Origin: an uncultured Atopobiaceae bacterium
GTDB lineage: Bacteria; Actinomycetota; Coriobacteriia; Coriobacteriales; Atopobiaceae
Reading direction: 5' to 3'
Assembly (NCBI GenBank): GCA_900770865.1
Contig: CAAGLU010000028.1
Span: forward strand, 1 to 14,754
Length of the DNA: 14,754 nt
Part shown: piece by piece, positions 1 through 6,539 of the stretch
Layout of the letters: the number at the start of each line of letters is the position of its first letter
Position numbering within the stretch: position 1 is the first letter of the stretch
Notes under the pieces: generated by a model
What the model was told of the DNA's origin: nothing
Seen by the model: the letters and a program-made list of their open reading frames with translations, nothing else
The model's database searches: none
Made by a program: the position numbers and the translations under genes

Positions 1-731
1 AGCCAGGCGAGAAGCCCAGGGAGCGCCACCTCGCGGCCATCCGGCAGCTGGGAGCGGTAGACGCCCAGGTTGATGCCCGTGAGCACAACCTCGCTGGCTC
101 CTCGCTCGAGCGAGCGGAGCACAAGCTCGCGCACACGAACGGCGTCAACGGAGCGGGAAGCCCCTCTCGCCTTCCACACGATGCAGTAGGTGCAGCGGTT
201 GTCACAGCCGTCCTGGATCTTGATGCCGGGGCGCGTGCGGCCGGTGGGCGTGGGGGTTGAGGCCGAGACCACTGAGGCACCACCGAGAAGCTCGCCGTCA
301 TCCCCCACCGCCAGCGCTCCTGCACCCAGTCCCTCGAGAACCGTGGCAGGCACGCGCGACTTGTCCCGCTCGACCGTCACGTTGGGCGCAAGGGCGGCTA
401 GCTCGTCAGCAAAGAGGTTTGCCACGCATCCCGTGGCCACCACGAGCGGGGCCTGGGGCAATGACGCTGCATGGCGCACGGCCTTCCTGGCCTTTGCCTC
501 GGCCTCAGCCGTCACGGCACAGGTGTTGATGACCACAGCCTGGGCCTCTTCCTCGGGCGAGACCGCAAGGCCGGCGCGGGTGAGCTCGTCGGCAATGAGG
601 TCCGTCTCGACGCGATTGACGCGGCAGCCAAGGTTCACGTAGGCAACGGAGGGGAGGCCAGCGTGGGCGCTCTGCTCACCGGCAGCGCCCGCAGCTCCAC
701 GCCGCACGGAGTGAGAGGGCCCGGCGCTCAC
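1..731 (-). CDS. mtaB: tRNA t6A37 methylthiotransferase MtaB (partial, C-terminus beyond left edge)
   Basis: Radical-SAM methylthiotransferase that would convert t6A to ms2t6A at position 37 of ANN-decoding tRNAs. 243 codons are visible. The N-terminal UPF0004 domain (about residues 29-150) begins YVNLGCRVNRVETD and has the three cluster cysteines expected of the family (about C36, C71, C102). The radical-SAM domain starts at KIQDGCDNRCTYC (C176, C180, C183), followed by VVLTGINLGVY. The KIQDGC form and LTGIN motif favour MtaB over MiaB. The GTG start overlaps the dnaJ stop as GTGA, implying translational coupling; it gives about 28 residues before the conserved domain, longer than usual, so a downstream start is possible. 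The C-terminal TRAM region is outside the window. Family assignment is secure; subfamily is likely. Confidence 0.93.
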   Translation of the reverse strand, partial: MSAGPSHSVRRGAAGAAGEQSAHAGLPSVAYVNLGCRVNRVETDLIADELTRAGLAVSPEEEAQAVVINTCAVTAEAEAKARKAVRHAASLPQAPLVVATGCVANLFADELAALAPNVTVERDKSRVPATVLEGLGAGALAVGDDGELLGGASVVSASTPTPTGRTRPGIKIQDGCDNRCTYCIVWKARGASRSVDAVRVRELVLRSLERGASEVVLTGINLGVYRSQLPDGREVALPGLLAW

Positions 732-1990
732 CTGCGACCGCCCTTGCCGCGGGAGCGCGGCTTGCGCCTGGCGTCCTTGAAGGGGTTCTTGGGTGCGGTC
801 CAGCGCTCGCCGGCAAGGTGCTCGGCCTCCTCGTCCCTGGCGGGAGAGTCGCCCTCCTCCTCGGCGAGCGTCTCGCCCTCGGAGGCGTTGCCCTCCTCGC
901 CAAGCGTGCGCTCCGCGACGATGCCTGCGATGTCGAGCAGCTGGCGCTTGTCGAGGTCGGTGGGGACAACCACCTGCACCACGGCAATCAGGCTGCCGCG
1001 AGAGATCATGCCCTGGCGCGGCATGCCGCGGCGCTCCACCTTGATCTGCTGGCCGTACTGGCAGCCCGCGGGAATCTCGACCTTGACGCGCTCGCCCTTC
1101 ATGATGCCGTCAACCGTCACCGTTGTGCCCACGATTGCCTGAAGCGCGTCCACGCGCACGGTGGTGTAGAGGTCGTCGCCCTGGCGCTCGAAGCGCTCGT
1201 CCTGCGCGACCTCGATGCTCACGACGAGGTCGCCGGAGACGTCGCCTCGCACGCCAGCCTCGCCCTTGCCCTTCACACGGATGGTCTGGCCAGAGTGGAC
1301 GCCGGCGGGAACCTTGACCTCGACGGTCTCGCGCGAGGGGGTGCGACCCTGGCCCCCGCAGGTCTCGCAAGGCTTGTCGACGACCTTGCCCGAGCCATGG
1401 CACACGGGGCAGGTGGTCTGGGTCTGCATCTGGCCAAAGATGGTGCGCTGGACCTCGATGACGCGACCGGTGCCGTGGCAGCGGTCGCAGGTGCGCTCGT
1501 GTCCGCCCTCGGCTACGCCGGTGCCGCCGCAATCGTCACAGGGGGCAAGACGGTCGTAGGCGAGCGTCTTGGTGACGCCAGCCGCAGCCTCGGCGAGGGT
1601 GACCGTGAGACGAATGCCCATGTCACGGCCGCGCGTATGAGCGGCGCGAGCGCCCGCGCCATCAGAGACGCCGCCACCAAAGAACGAGTCGAAGATGTCG
1701 TTGATGCCAAAGCCCGAGCCATTGAAGATGTCGGACATGTCGACGTAGTCGGAGCCAAAGCCGGCAGGGCCGTTCTCGTCGCCATAGCGATCGTAGTTCG
1801 CGCGCTTGCGCTCGTCGGAGAGGACCGAGTAGGCCTGGTTGACCTCCTTGAACTTCTCCTCTGCATTGGGGTCGTCAGAGACGTCGGGATGGAGCACCCG
1901 TGCCTTCTTGAGAAACGCCCGCTTGATCGTCTTTGCGTCCGCGTCACGAGGCACGCCAAGGACCTCGTAGTAGTCCTTCTTCGATTCCAC
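728..1990 (-). CDS. dnaJ: chaperone DnaJ (Hsp40), canonical type I
   Basis: Co-chaperone that delivers unfolded clients to DnaK and stimulates its ATPase. It is 420 residues from the chosen GTG (VESKKDYY). The J domain spans about 5-69 with HPD at 34-36. A G/F region follows (about 75-112, containing DIFDSFFGGG). The zinc region has four CxxCxGxG repeats (C151, C168, C194, C208 as first cysteines). CTD I and II run to about 360, and the tail of about 55 residues is first acidic (LAEEEGD) and then strongly basic (ending GKGGRR). The tail makes it longer than the usual 370-390. An alternative GTG two codons upstream (1996) has GGGAG four bases away; the frame stays open to 2068 but that extension looks non-coding. 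It follows a second dnaJ-like gene by 145 bp and overlaps mtaB by 4 bp. No CIRCE or HAIR operator is visible upstream. Confidence 0.96.
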   Translation of the reverse strand: MESKKDYYEVLGVPRDADAKTIKRAFLKKARVLHPDVSDDPNAEEKFKEVNQAYSVLSDERKRANYDRYGDENGPAGFGSDYVDMSDIFNGSGFGINDIFDSFFGGGVSDGAGARAAHTRGRDMGIRLTVTLAEAAAGVTKTLAYDRLAPCDDCGGTGVAEGGHERTCDRCHGTGRVIEVQRTIFGQMQTQTTCPVCHGSGKVVDKPCETCGGQGRTPSRETVEVKVPAGVHSGQTIRVKGKGEAGVRGDVSGDLVVSIEVAQDERFERQGDDLYTTVRVDALQAIVGTTVTVDGIMKGERVKVEIPAGCQYGQQIKVERRGMPRQGMISRGSLIAVVQVVVPTDLDKRQLLDIAGIVAERTLGEEGNASEGETLAEEEGDSPARDEEAEHLAGERWTAPKNPFKDARRKPRSRGKGGRR

Positions 1991-2091
1991 TCTCACCAAA
2001 CTCCCGAAACCGCCCCGACCCCCCGGGGCCAACCTGCAGACAGGGCACCGCCATGGCGGCGCGTACAAGGGTCTTCTCTACCCAAAGGCGC

Positions 2092-2118
2092 GCCCGGCGA
2101 ACGCGAGAAGAGCCGGGC
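2092..2118 (-). terminator. weak hairpin between the two dnaJ-family genes
   Basis: A 7-bp GC stem (GCCCGGC / GCCGGGC) with a 13-base loop lies 18 bp past the stop of the upstream dnaJ-like gene. On the minus strand it is followed by GCGCCTTTGGG, a very short T run. It may attenuate or partly terminate transcription before dnaJ, but it is a poor match to a rho-independent terminator. The rest of the 145-bp spacer shows no clear promoter. Confidence 0.3.
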
Positions 2119-2135
2119 ACGCTTCGATGTTTGAG

Positions 2136-3251
2136 CTACCAAACGTAGCCGTAGTACCTCACGCCGGGACCAGCAGCCGTGCACGAGAACATCGAGACCA
2201 TGAGTAGCGCCAGAATGAGGCCGGTTGCCGCACCGTTGCCCAACGAGGCAAGGGCATTTCTCCACCAGCGCGAGTTGCTCTTGAGGCCCCCGCCACGCAC
2301 CAGGAAGCCAGCGCCCACCGCAGCAATAACAATGATGAACGCGAGAAGCCCGGTGAGTGTGCCCGAGAGCGCACCAAAGACTAGGAACGGAAGGTCAAAG
2401 CCAAGGATCTGGAAGCCAGTGGCCTGGTAGGGGTTGAGGCGCTCCTCGGGGACCACGACCCTGCAGACAAAGTCTCCGGCAGCCGACCCGTTGGTTCCAG
2501 CGTTACCCATGCCCTTCACGCGGATGAGGTCACCGTCGTGGGAGCCCGCGGGAACGTTGACCACGACCTCACTCGCCGTGAGCACGCGCCCCGAGCCGCC
2601 ACATGCGTCGCAGGGGTCTACCACCACGCGACCGGTTCCCTCGCACTCGGGGCACTCCATGTCCATGACGCCAAAGCCGAAGAGGCCGGTAAGGTCAACG
2701 GAGATGCGGCCCGTTCCATGGCAGGTCGGGCAGGTCTCGGAGTGCTCCGCCTGGACGGAGCCCTTGCCGTGGCACACCTCGCATGCGGCGTAGCGCTGGT
2801 AAGTGACGCCCCGCTTGACGCCCTTCTCGGCCGTGGCGGCGTCGAGCGTGAGGTCAAAGACAACGTCCGCGCCAACGCGCGGGTTGTACGAGCGAGAGCG
2901 GCCACGGGTCGAGGTGCGTCGCGTATAGCCGTTGGAGCCAAAGGGGAAGCCCCAGCCAAAGGGGTCTCCGCCGCCGTAGCCGCCGGCATACGGAGAGCCG
3001 GCCGAGCCAGTTGCGCCGGCAAACGGAGAGCCAGAACGCATGGCATCGTAGCGGGAGCGCTTCTCGGGATCAGAAAGAACGGCGTAGGCCTCCGAGACCT
3101 CCTTGAACTTCTCCTCTGCGTCCGGCGCCTTGTTGACGTCGGGGTGAAGCTTGCGCGCCTTCTGCTGGAAGGCCTTGCGGATGTCCTCAGTGGAGGCGTC
3201 CTTGTCGACGCCGAGAATGGCGTAGTAGTCCTTGTCGTTCATCGAAGCCAT
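2136..3251 (-). CDS. DnaJ-family J protein with C-terminal membrane segments
   Basis: 371-residue J protein. The N-terminal J domain (about 6-70) has an intact HPD (36-38), so it should be able to stimulate an Hsp70. A G-rich linker follows (about 72-107), then an R/S-rich stretch (RRTSTRGRSRSYNPR). CTD I is split by a zinc region with four CxxCxGxG motifs (first cysteines C157, C174, C200, C214). After CTD I (VPAGSHDGDLIRVKGMGNAG, then GDFVCRVVV) the expected CTD II and dimerisation region are absent. In their place are a long hydrophobic stretch at about 283-317 (one or two spans) and another at about 338-356, with a short tail ending GVRYYGYVW. The protein is probably membrane-anchored. 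The ATG start is supported by AGGAG seven bases upstream. It lies directly upstream of canonical dnaJ and may be co-transcribed with it. Its client and partner are unknown. Confidence 0.92.
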   Translation of the reverse strand: MASMNDKDYYAILGVDKDASTEDIRKAFQQKARKLHPDVNKAPDAEEKFKEVSEAYAVLSDPEKRSRYDAMRSGSPFAGATGSAGSPYAGGYGGGDPFGWGFPFGSNGYTRRTSTRGRSRSYNPRVGADVVFDLTLDAATAEKGVKRGVTYQRYAACEVCHGKGSVQAEHSETCPTCHGTGRISVDLTGLFGFGVMDMECPECEGTGRVVVDPCDACGGSGRVLTASEVVVNVPAGSHDGDLIRVKGMGNAGTNGSAAGDFVCRVVVPEERLNPYQATGFQILGFDLPFLVFGALSGTLTGLLAFIIVIAAVGAGFLVRGGGLKSNSRWWRNALASLGNGAATGLILALLMVSMFSCTAAGPGVRYYGYVW

Positions 3252-3306
3252 GCGAAGTCTCCTGCCGATGCTTGGGGCGGGCCCTCCGTGGGTCCGACTT
3301 CGCACG

Positions 3307-3334
3307 ATTGTAGCCGGAAGGCAGCAATTCTATA
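3307..3334 (-). promoter_or_regulatory. possible promoter of the dnaJ-like gene (only -10-like boxes seen)
   Basis: Two -10-like hexamers lie 56 to 83 bases upstream of the start codon on the minus strand: TACAAT at 3312-3307 and TATAGA at 3334-3329. Neither has a convincing -35 box at 16-18 bp; TTGGGC is 14 bp from TATAGA. No CIRCE (TTAGCACTC-N9-GAGTGCTAA) or HAIR operator is present, so heat-shock control cannot be read from the sequence. Confidence 0.25.
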
Positions 3335-3367
3335 CAGCGTGCCTCCCAGCCCAACGCATTTACCACG

Positions 3368-3396
3368 TGAGACAAAGGGACTGTCCCTTTGTCTCA
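3368..3396. repeat. 29-bp palindrome overlapping the comEB stop codon
   Basis: Two perfect 14-base arms (TGAGACAAAGGGAC and its complement GTCCCTTTGTCTCA) flank a single central base at 3382. The minus-strand stop codon of comEB (TGA, 3396-3394) forms the first three bases of one arm. As RNA it would be a stable stem with the innermost pairs opened for a loop. It could end the comEB transcript, although no T tract follows on the minus strand. The size, perfection and GGGACTGTCCC core also fit a dispersed REP-like palindrome; that is inference, since only one copy is in this window. Confidence 0.7.
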
Positions 3397-3882
3397 TCGC
3401 TGCGACGCGGCCGAGAGGTCGATGCCGATGGGACGGTACGTCACGCCGCACTCGTCGAGGACATGCTTGGAGATGAGGTTGTCCTCGGTGCCATCGTACT
3501 TGTCGTCAAGGTAGACGACCTCGCCGATGCCTGCCTGAACAAGAGTCTTCGCACACTCGTGGCACGGGAAGAGCGTCACGTAGACGGTGGCGTGCGCCAT
3601 GTCCTTGAGCGAGCCGCGGTAGTTGAGGATGGCGTTTGCCTCGGCGTGAATGACATAGCTGTGCTTGTCGTGAAGCGGGTCGTCCGAGGTCCCCCATGGG
3701 AAGTCCGCGTCGGCAAGAGCCGAGGGCGTGCCGTTGTAGCCTACGGAGAGGATCCTATGGTTAGTGTCAGCGATACAGGCTCCCACCTGCGTGTTTGGGT
3801 CCTTGCTCCTCAGGCTTGCTGCGATGGCAACGCGCATGAAGAACTCGTCCCACGAGATGACATCGGTACGCTCACCAGCCAT
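3394..3882 (-). CDS. comEB: dCMP deaminase family protein (ComEB-like)
   Basis: 162-residue zinc-dependent cytidine/deoxycytidylate deaminase; the expected reaction is dCMP to dUMP in the thymidylate route. The zinc and catalytic motifs are intact: HAE at about 79-81 (IHAEANAIL) and PCHEC at about 106-110. The dCMP-deaminase sequence SVGYNGTPSAL near 46-56 is also present, and length is normal for the family. The ATG start is preceded by a purine-rich GGAAGGGGAG. In B. subtilis the orthologue is comEB between comEA and comEC; here it stands alone, about 6 kb from comEC. Whether it has any role in competence is unknown even where it sits in the com operon. The stop codon lies inside the 29-bp palindrome. 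Confidence 0.94.
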   Translation of the reverse strand: MAGERTDVISWDEFFMRVAIAASLRSKDPNTQVGACIADTNHRILSVGYNGTPSALADADFPWGTSDDPLHDKHSYVIHAEANAILNYRGSLKDMAHATVYVTLFPCHECAKTLVQAGIGEVVYLDDKYDGTEDNLISKHVLDECGVTYRPIGIDLSAASQR

Positions 3883-3903
3883 GTTCTCCCCTTCCTGCCT
3901 GGC

Positions 3904-3917
3904 CCTCCACGTGGAGG
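3904..3917. promoter_or_regulatory. perfect 14-bp palindrome in the comEB leader
   Basis: CCTCCACGTGGAGG is a perfect palindrome 21 bp upstream of the comEB start codon. It is symmetric enough for a dimeric regulator site. It is also G/A-rich on one arm (GGAGG), so in the mRNA it could form a small hairpin just before the ribosome binding site. No regulator can be named. Confidence 0.35.
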
Positions 3918-3940
3918 AGTGCGATGTCGCAGTTGGCCCT

Positions 3941-3969
3941 AGCATGGCGTGCGTGCCGAGAGAAATCAA
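3941..3969 (-). promoter_or_regulatory. comEB: possible sigma-70-type promoter for comEB
   Basis: On the minus strand TTGATT (3969-3964) is separated by 17 bp from CATGCT (3946-3941). This gives 4/6 and 3/6 matches to the -35 and -10 consensus, with a leader of about 50 bases. The match is weak and is offered because the spacing is ideal and the region lies between the hemW terminator and comEB. Confidence 0.3.
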
Positions 3970-3999
3970 GAAGTATCAGGTTGTATGGAGACGACCCAT

Positions 4000-4066
4000 A
4001 AAAAACGTGGCCGTCGCCCCCTGGCGCCCGGGACGCATCTCATACGGGATTGCCTCGGCAACGGCC
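4000..4066 (-). terminator. putative rho-independent terminator downstream of hemW
   Basis: On the minus strand GGCCGTTGCC (4066-4057) can pair with GGCGACGGCC (4018-4009) over 10 bp, including one G-U pair. This is followed after ACG by six T residues (4005-4000). The 38-base loop is large and itself GC-rich. It would end the lepA-dusB-hemW transcript about 140 bp past the hemW stop. Confidence 0.5.
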
Positions 4067-4155
4067 CCTCCGGCGCAAACACGGCGCCAGAGCGTGCATC
4101 TCGTACGAAATCCCGTCGGAAACCCTCGCTCAGGCGGCCTTTTCTCGCCCGAAGG
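4033..4155 (-). repeat. dispersed repeat, copy 1, with a degenerate second unit
   Basis: The minus strand of 4155-4099 starts CCTTCGGGCGAGAA and carries GGTTTCCGACGGGATTTC then GTACGAGA. It aligns with 13485-13541 on the plus strand, which reads CCTTGGGCGAGAA ... GGTTTACGACGGGATTCC GTACGAGA. A weaker unit lies 61 bp further on: GCATCTCATACG at 4035 matches GCATCTCGTACG at 4096 (plus-strand reading). The element occupies the otherwise gene-free 3883-4204 gap. It has no coding signal and no terminal duplication I can see. It looks like a non-coding dispersed repeat. Confidence 0.6.
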
Positions 4156-4204
4156 ATGGTTTTGGTAGCGAGTAAAGGTGCGGGAATCGCAGCAAGTAGC
4201 GAGG

Positions 4205-5485
4205 TTACGCGCTTCGCCTCGTGACCGTTCCGGTGTCACCCGCAAGATCCCACAGCTCGCCATAGAGCTCGTTGCCGAGAAGCCAGCCCTTCTCGGTGGG
4301 CGCAAGGGCATCGTCGAGGTATCCCTCGCGTACAAGGCGGTCGAGCGTCCCGTCAACAGATGGGCCGAGAACGTCGTGTGCACAGGCGATAAGGCCAGCA
4401 TCAAGCCCACAGGCGAGGCGAGCACCCAGCATGAGGTCCTCGGCGACAGCCTGCCGCTCAGTCAGGAACTCCTCCTCAAACGCCAGAGACGAAAGGGTGG
4501 CACTCCTTGCAATCTCTTCTCGACCAGAAATGACCTTAAGACGTGCGCGAGCCATACCCTCTGGTAGAGGTCCAAGCTGAGGGCAAGCCTCAAGAAGCCT
4601 CTTGTAACCCTCGGCGGTGAGCATCGATGCGGCACCTGTTCCCAACCCAAGGTATGGCCGTCCGGTCCAGTACATCTTGTTGTGGCTGCATTCCTTCTCG
4701 GACAAGCGAGCGTAGCTCGCCACCTCGTACCTGCGATAACCAAAACTCTCAAGTACAGATTGAGCCTGTTCCATACGCGACGCTTGCGTATCCTGAGAGT
4801 TCCATGAGGGCTGCTCGTCTCCAACCCTCCGCGCAAGCGCCGTGCCGTCTTCGATCTGGAGGGGGTAGACGCTCACGTGTCCCACTCCCAGAGACGCCAC
4901 ACCCTCGAGCGTTGCCTGCCATGAGTCGGCCGTCTGAAGGGGGATGGCGCACATGAGGTCGCACGAGACGTCCAGCCCACTCGCGACTGCCGCAGAGACA
5001 CGCTCGCGTGCGCGCGCCGCGTCATGAAGCCTGCCCAGCTCGAATAGCTCGGCGTCGCACAGGCTCTGCACCCCGATTGAGAGCCTCGTGCAACCAGCAG
5101 CCGCGACATCGCTCAGCACGTCGTCAGACAGCGAATCCGGATTGGCCTCGCACGTGAGCTCATGAACCCTCGGCGCGCATCTCGTAACGCAGCGGGCGAG
5201 CCCGCCTAGCGCCTCTCCCAGAAACGTGGGCGTACCGCCGCCTATGTAGGCAGTCTCGCACTCGGTGAGAAGCCCAAGGTATGAGACCTCCTCAACCTGC
5301 CTCTCCAGTGCCTCGGCATAGCGCCTAGACAACGCATCCCCGCGCGCTGTGGCCCAGGAGGCAAAGTCGCAGTACGCACACTTCCTTGCACAGAAGGGGA
5401 TGTGCAGATACAGGGCGTCTGCGCCGCTTGCAGAAAGGCGAGCCCGCCACTCGGACCCAATGCCACCCGAAACGCTACTCGGCAT
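4205..5485 (-). CDS. hemW: heme chaperone HemW (radical SAM, HemN-like)
   Basis: 426-residue radical-SAM protein of the coproporphyrinogen III oxidase-like family. HemW binds heme and is thought to insert it into hemoproteins; it is not a true oxidase. YLHIPFCARKCAYCDF carries the CxxxCxxC cluster site (C32, C36, C39) and IGGGTPTFL (about 81-89) follows, both typical of HemW. The ending, with EDLMLGARLACGLD and a winged-helix-like tail, fits the HemN C-terminal domain. The ATG start lies 11 bp inside the 3' end of dusB, with only a weak GAGCGG upstream, consistent with translational coupling. Length is slightly above the usual 380-400. Position after lepA matches the lepA-hemW order of Firmicutes. 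Confidence 0.93.
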   Translation of the reverse strand: MPSSVSGGIGSEWRARLSASGADALYLHIPFCARKCAYCDFASWATARGDALSRRYAEALERQVEEVSYLGLLTECETAYIGGGTPTFLGEALGGLARCVTRCAPRVHELTCEANPDSLSDDVLSDVAAAGCTRLSIGVQSLCDAELFELGRLHDAARARERVSAAVASGLDVSCDLMCAIPLQTADSWQATLEGVASLGVGHVSVYPLQIEDGTALARRVGDEQPSWNSQDTQASRMEQAQSVLESFGYRRYEVASYARLSEKECSHNKMYWTGRPYLGLGTGAASMLTAEGYKRLLEACPQLGPLPEGMARARLKVISGREEIARSATLSSLAFEEEFLTERQAVAEDLMLGARLACGLDAGLIACAHDVLGPSVDGTLDRLVREGYLDDALAPTEKGWLLGNELYGELWDLAGDTGTVTRRSA

Positions 5486-6539
5486 CGCAAAGCATCCGCT
5501 CTGCCTCGTCGGCCACGGCAAGGTAATCCTCAAGGGTAAGGCAGGTAACAGCCATGCCGCGCAAGCGGGCCGCCTCCGGCATGCCGCGCAGATACCATCC
5601 CGCAAGGCTCCGGGCTCGTTTAAGGTTGGCACCCGTTGCGGCAAGCAGTCGCACGTGGCACCGAAACGCGGCGATCTTCTCGCGCGCGTCATGCGGCTCG
5701 GACTTCTCCCCCAAATGCAGCGCCGCCGCATCGCGGAAAATCCAGGGGTTCCCATAGCTCCCGCGGGCAACCATGACAGCGGAGGCACCGGTCTCCGCAA
5801 GCATGCGTGCCGCCGCCTGGGCAGACGAGACGTCGCCAGACCCAATGACCGGCACGCTCACCGCCTTGGCCACGCGGCTCACGCACCCCCAGTCCGCCTC
5901 GCCATGATAGAGCTGGTTGGCAAAGCGCCCATGGACGGCGATGGCCGAGGCGCCCGCCGCCTCCATGACTCGGGCAAACTCCGGCGCAACCTCCTCGCCC
6001 ATACGGCGTCCGCGACGGATCTTCACCGTAACCGGCACCTGCGCACCAGCGCCCTCGATGCACGCCTGCACGATCGCAGCCGCAAGCTCTGGGTTGTCGA
6101 GCAACGCAGACCCCTCCCCCTTCTTGGTCACCTTGGGGACGGGGCAGGCCACATTGATGTCGATAAGAGCAAGACGGTTTCCCAGGCGCTCCAGAACGCT
6201 TGCCGCCGCCTCTCGGAAGAGCTCGGGCTTGGAGCCAAAGAGCTGCACGGCAATGTCCGGCTCCGTCTCTGCCGGCTCGACGAGCTCCCAGGTCTTCTCG
6301 CCACCGTAGTGAAGCCCTGCGCAGGAGACCATCTCGGTGTAGGCAAGGCCAGCGCCGCCAGCACGGGCCATGGTGCGATACGCGGCGTCAGAGACGCCCG
6401 CCATGGGAGCCATGAGGAAAGGCTCAACCTTAAACCTCGACTTGAGATTAAGTCTATCCGTTTTCGCAGATAGAGCCTCTGGGCCGGCAAGCAGCCCCGC
6501 TGCTGGCCCCCACTCGGCCAGAACCTGGGAAGGCGTCAT
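5475..6539 (-). CDS. dusB: tRNA-dihydrouridine synthase (DusB-like)
   Basis: 354-residue FMN enzyme that reduces specific uridines in tRNA to dihydrouridine. FLMAPMAGVSD (about 41-51) is the FMN-binding start of the TIM barrel. NVACPVPKVTKKGEGSALL (about 129-147) holds the catalytic cysteine (C132). VTVKIRRG, AIAVHGR, IGSGDV and VMVARGSYGNPWIF are the later family motifs. The ATG overlaps the lepA stop as ATGA, with AGGTGG about eight bases upstream, and the 3' end overlaps hemW by 11 bp, so the three genes should be co-translated. The N-terminus is about 25 residues longer than usual before the barrel and includes a locally AT-richer stretch (about 6425-6475). The subfamily (B rather than A or C) is an inference from the KVTKKGEGSALL sequence. 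Confidence 0.93.
   Translation of the reverse strand: MTPSQVLAEWGPAAGLLAGPEALSAKTDRLNLKSRFKVEPFLMAPMAGVSDAAYRTMARAGGAGLAYTEMVSCAGLHYGGEKTWELVEPAETEPDIAVQLFGSKPELFREAAASVLERLGNRLALIDINVACPVPKVTKKGEGSALLDNPELAAAIVQACIEGAGAQVPVTVKIRRGRRMGEEVAPEFARVMEAAGASAIAVHGRFANQLYHGEADWGCVSRVAKAVSVPVIGSGDVSSAQAAARMLAETGASAVMVARGSYGNPWIFRDAAALHLGEKSEPHDAREKIAAFRCHVRLLAATGANLKRARSLAGWYLRGMPEAARLRGMAVTCLTLEDYLAVADEAERMLCDAE

Noticed and set aside
818..2134. A 438-codon open frame on the plus strand opposite dnaJ
   Set aside because: It is antisense to a certain dnaJ. Its composition is A/V/L/D/G-rich without recognisable motifs, as expected from the complement of GC-rich codons.
3252..3393. A heat-shock operator (CIRCE or HAIR) upstream of the dnaJ-like gene
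   Set aside because: Neither TTAGCACTC/GAGTGCTAA nor CTTGAGT/ACTCAAG is present; the only palindrome there is the unrelated 29-bp element.
2538..3476. A 312-codon plus-strand frame opposite the dnaJ-like gene
   Set aside because: Low-complexity mirror of the real gene, with no ribosome binding site or known domain.
3976..4425. A 149-codon minus-strand frame covering the gap after hemW
   Set aside because: It overlaps the end of hemW out of frame and runs through the repeat and terminator. The similar peptide in the other gap (SRT(K/E)SRRKP) reflects the shared DNA repeat and does not indicate a conserved protein.
4205..5845. A longer hemW starting far upstream inside dusB
   Set aside because: The extra 120 residues lie entirely antiframe within dusB and have no family similarity; the ATG at 5485 gives a normal HemW N-terminus.
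5349..6473. A 374-codon plus-strand frame opposite dusB and the hemW start
   Set aside because: Antisense to two well-supported genes; R/H/L-rich with no family resemblance.
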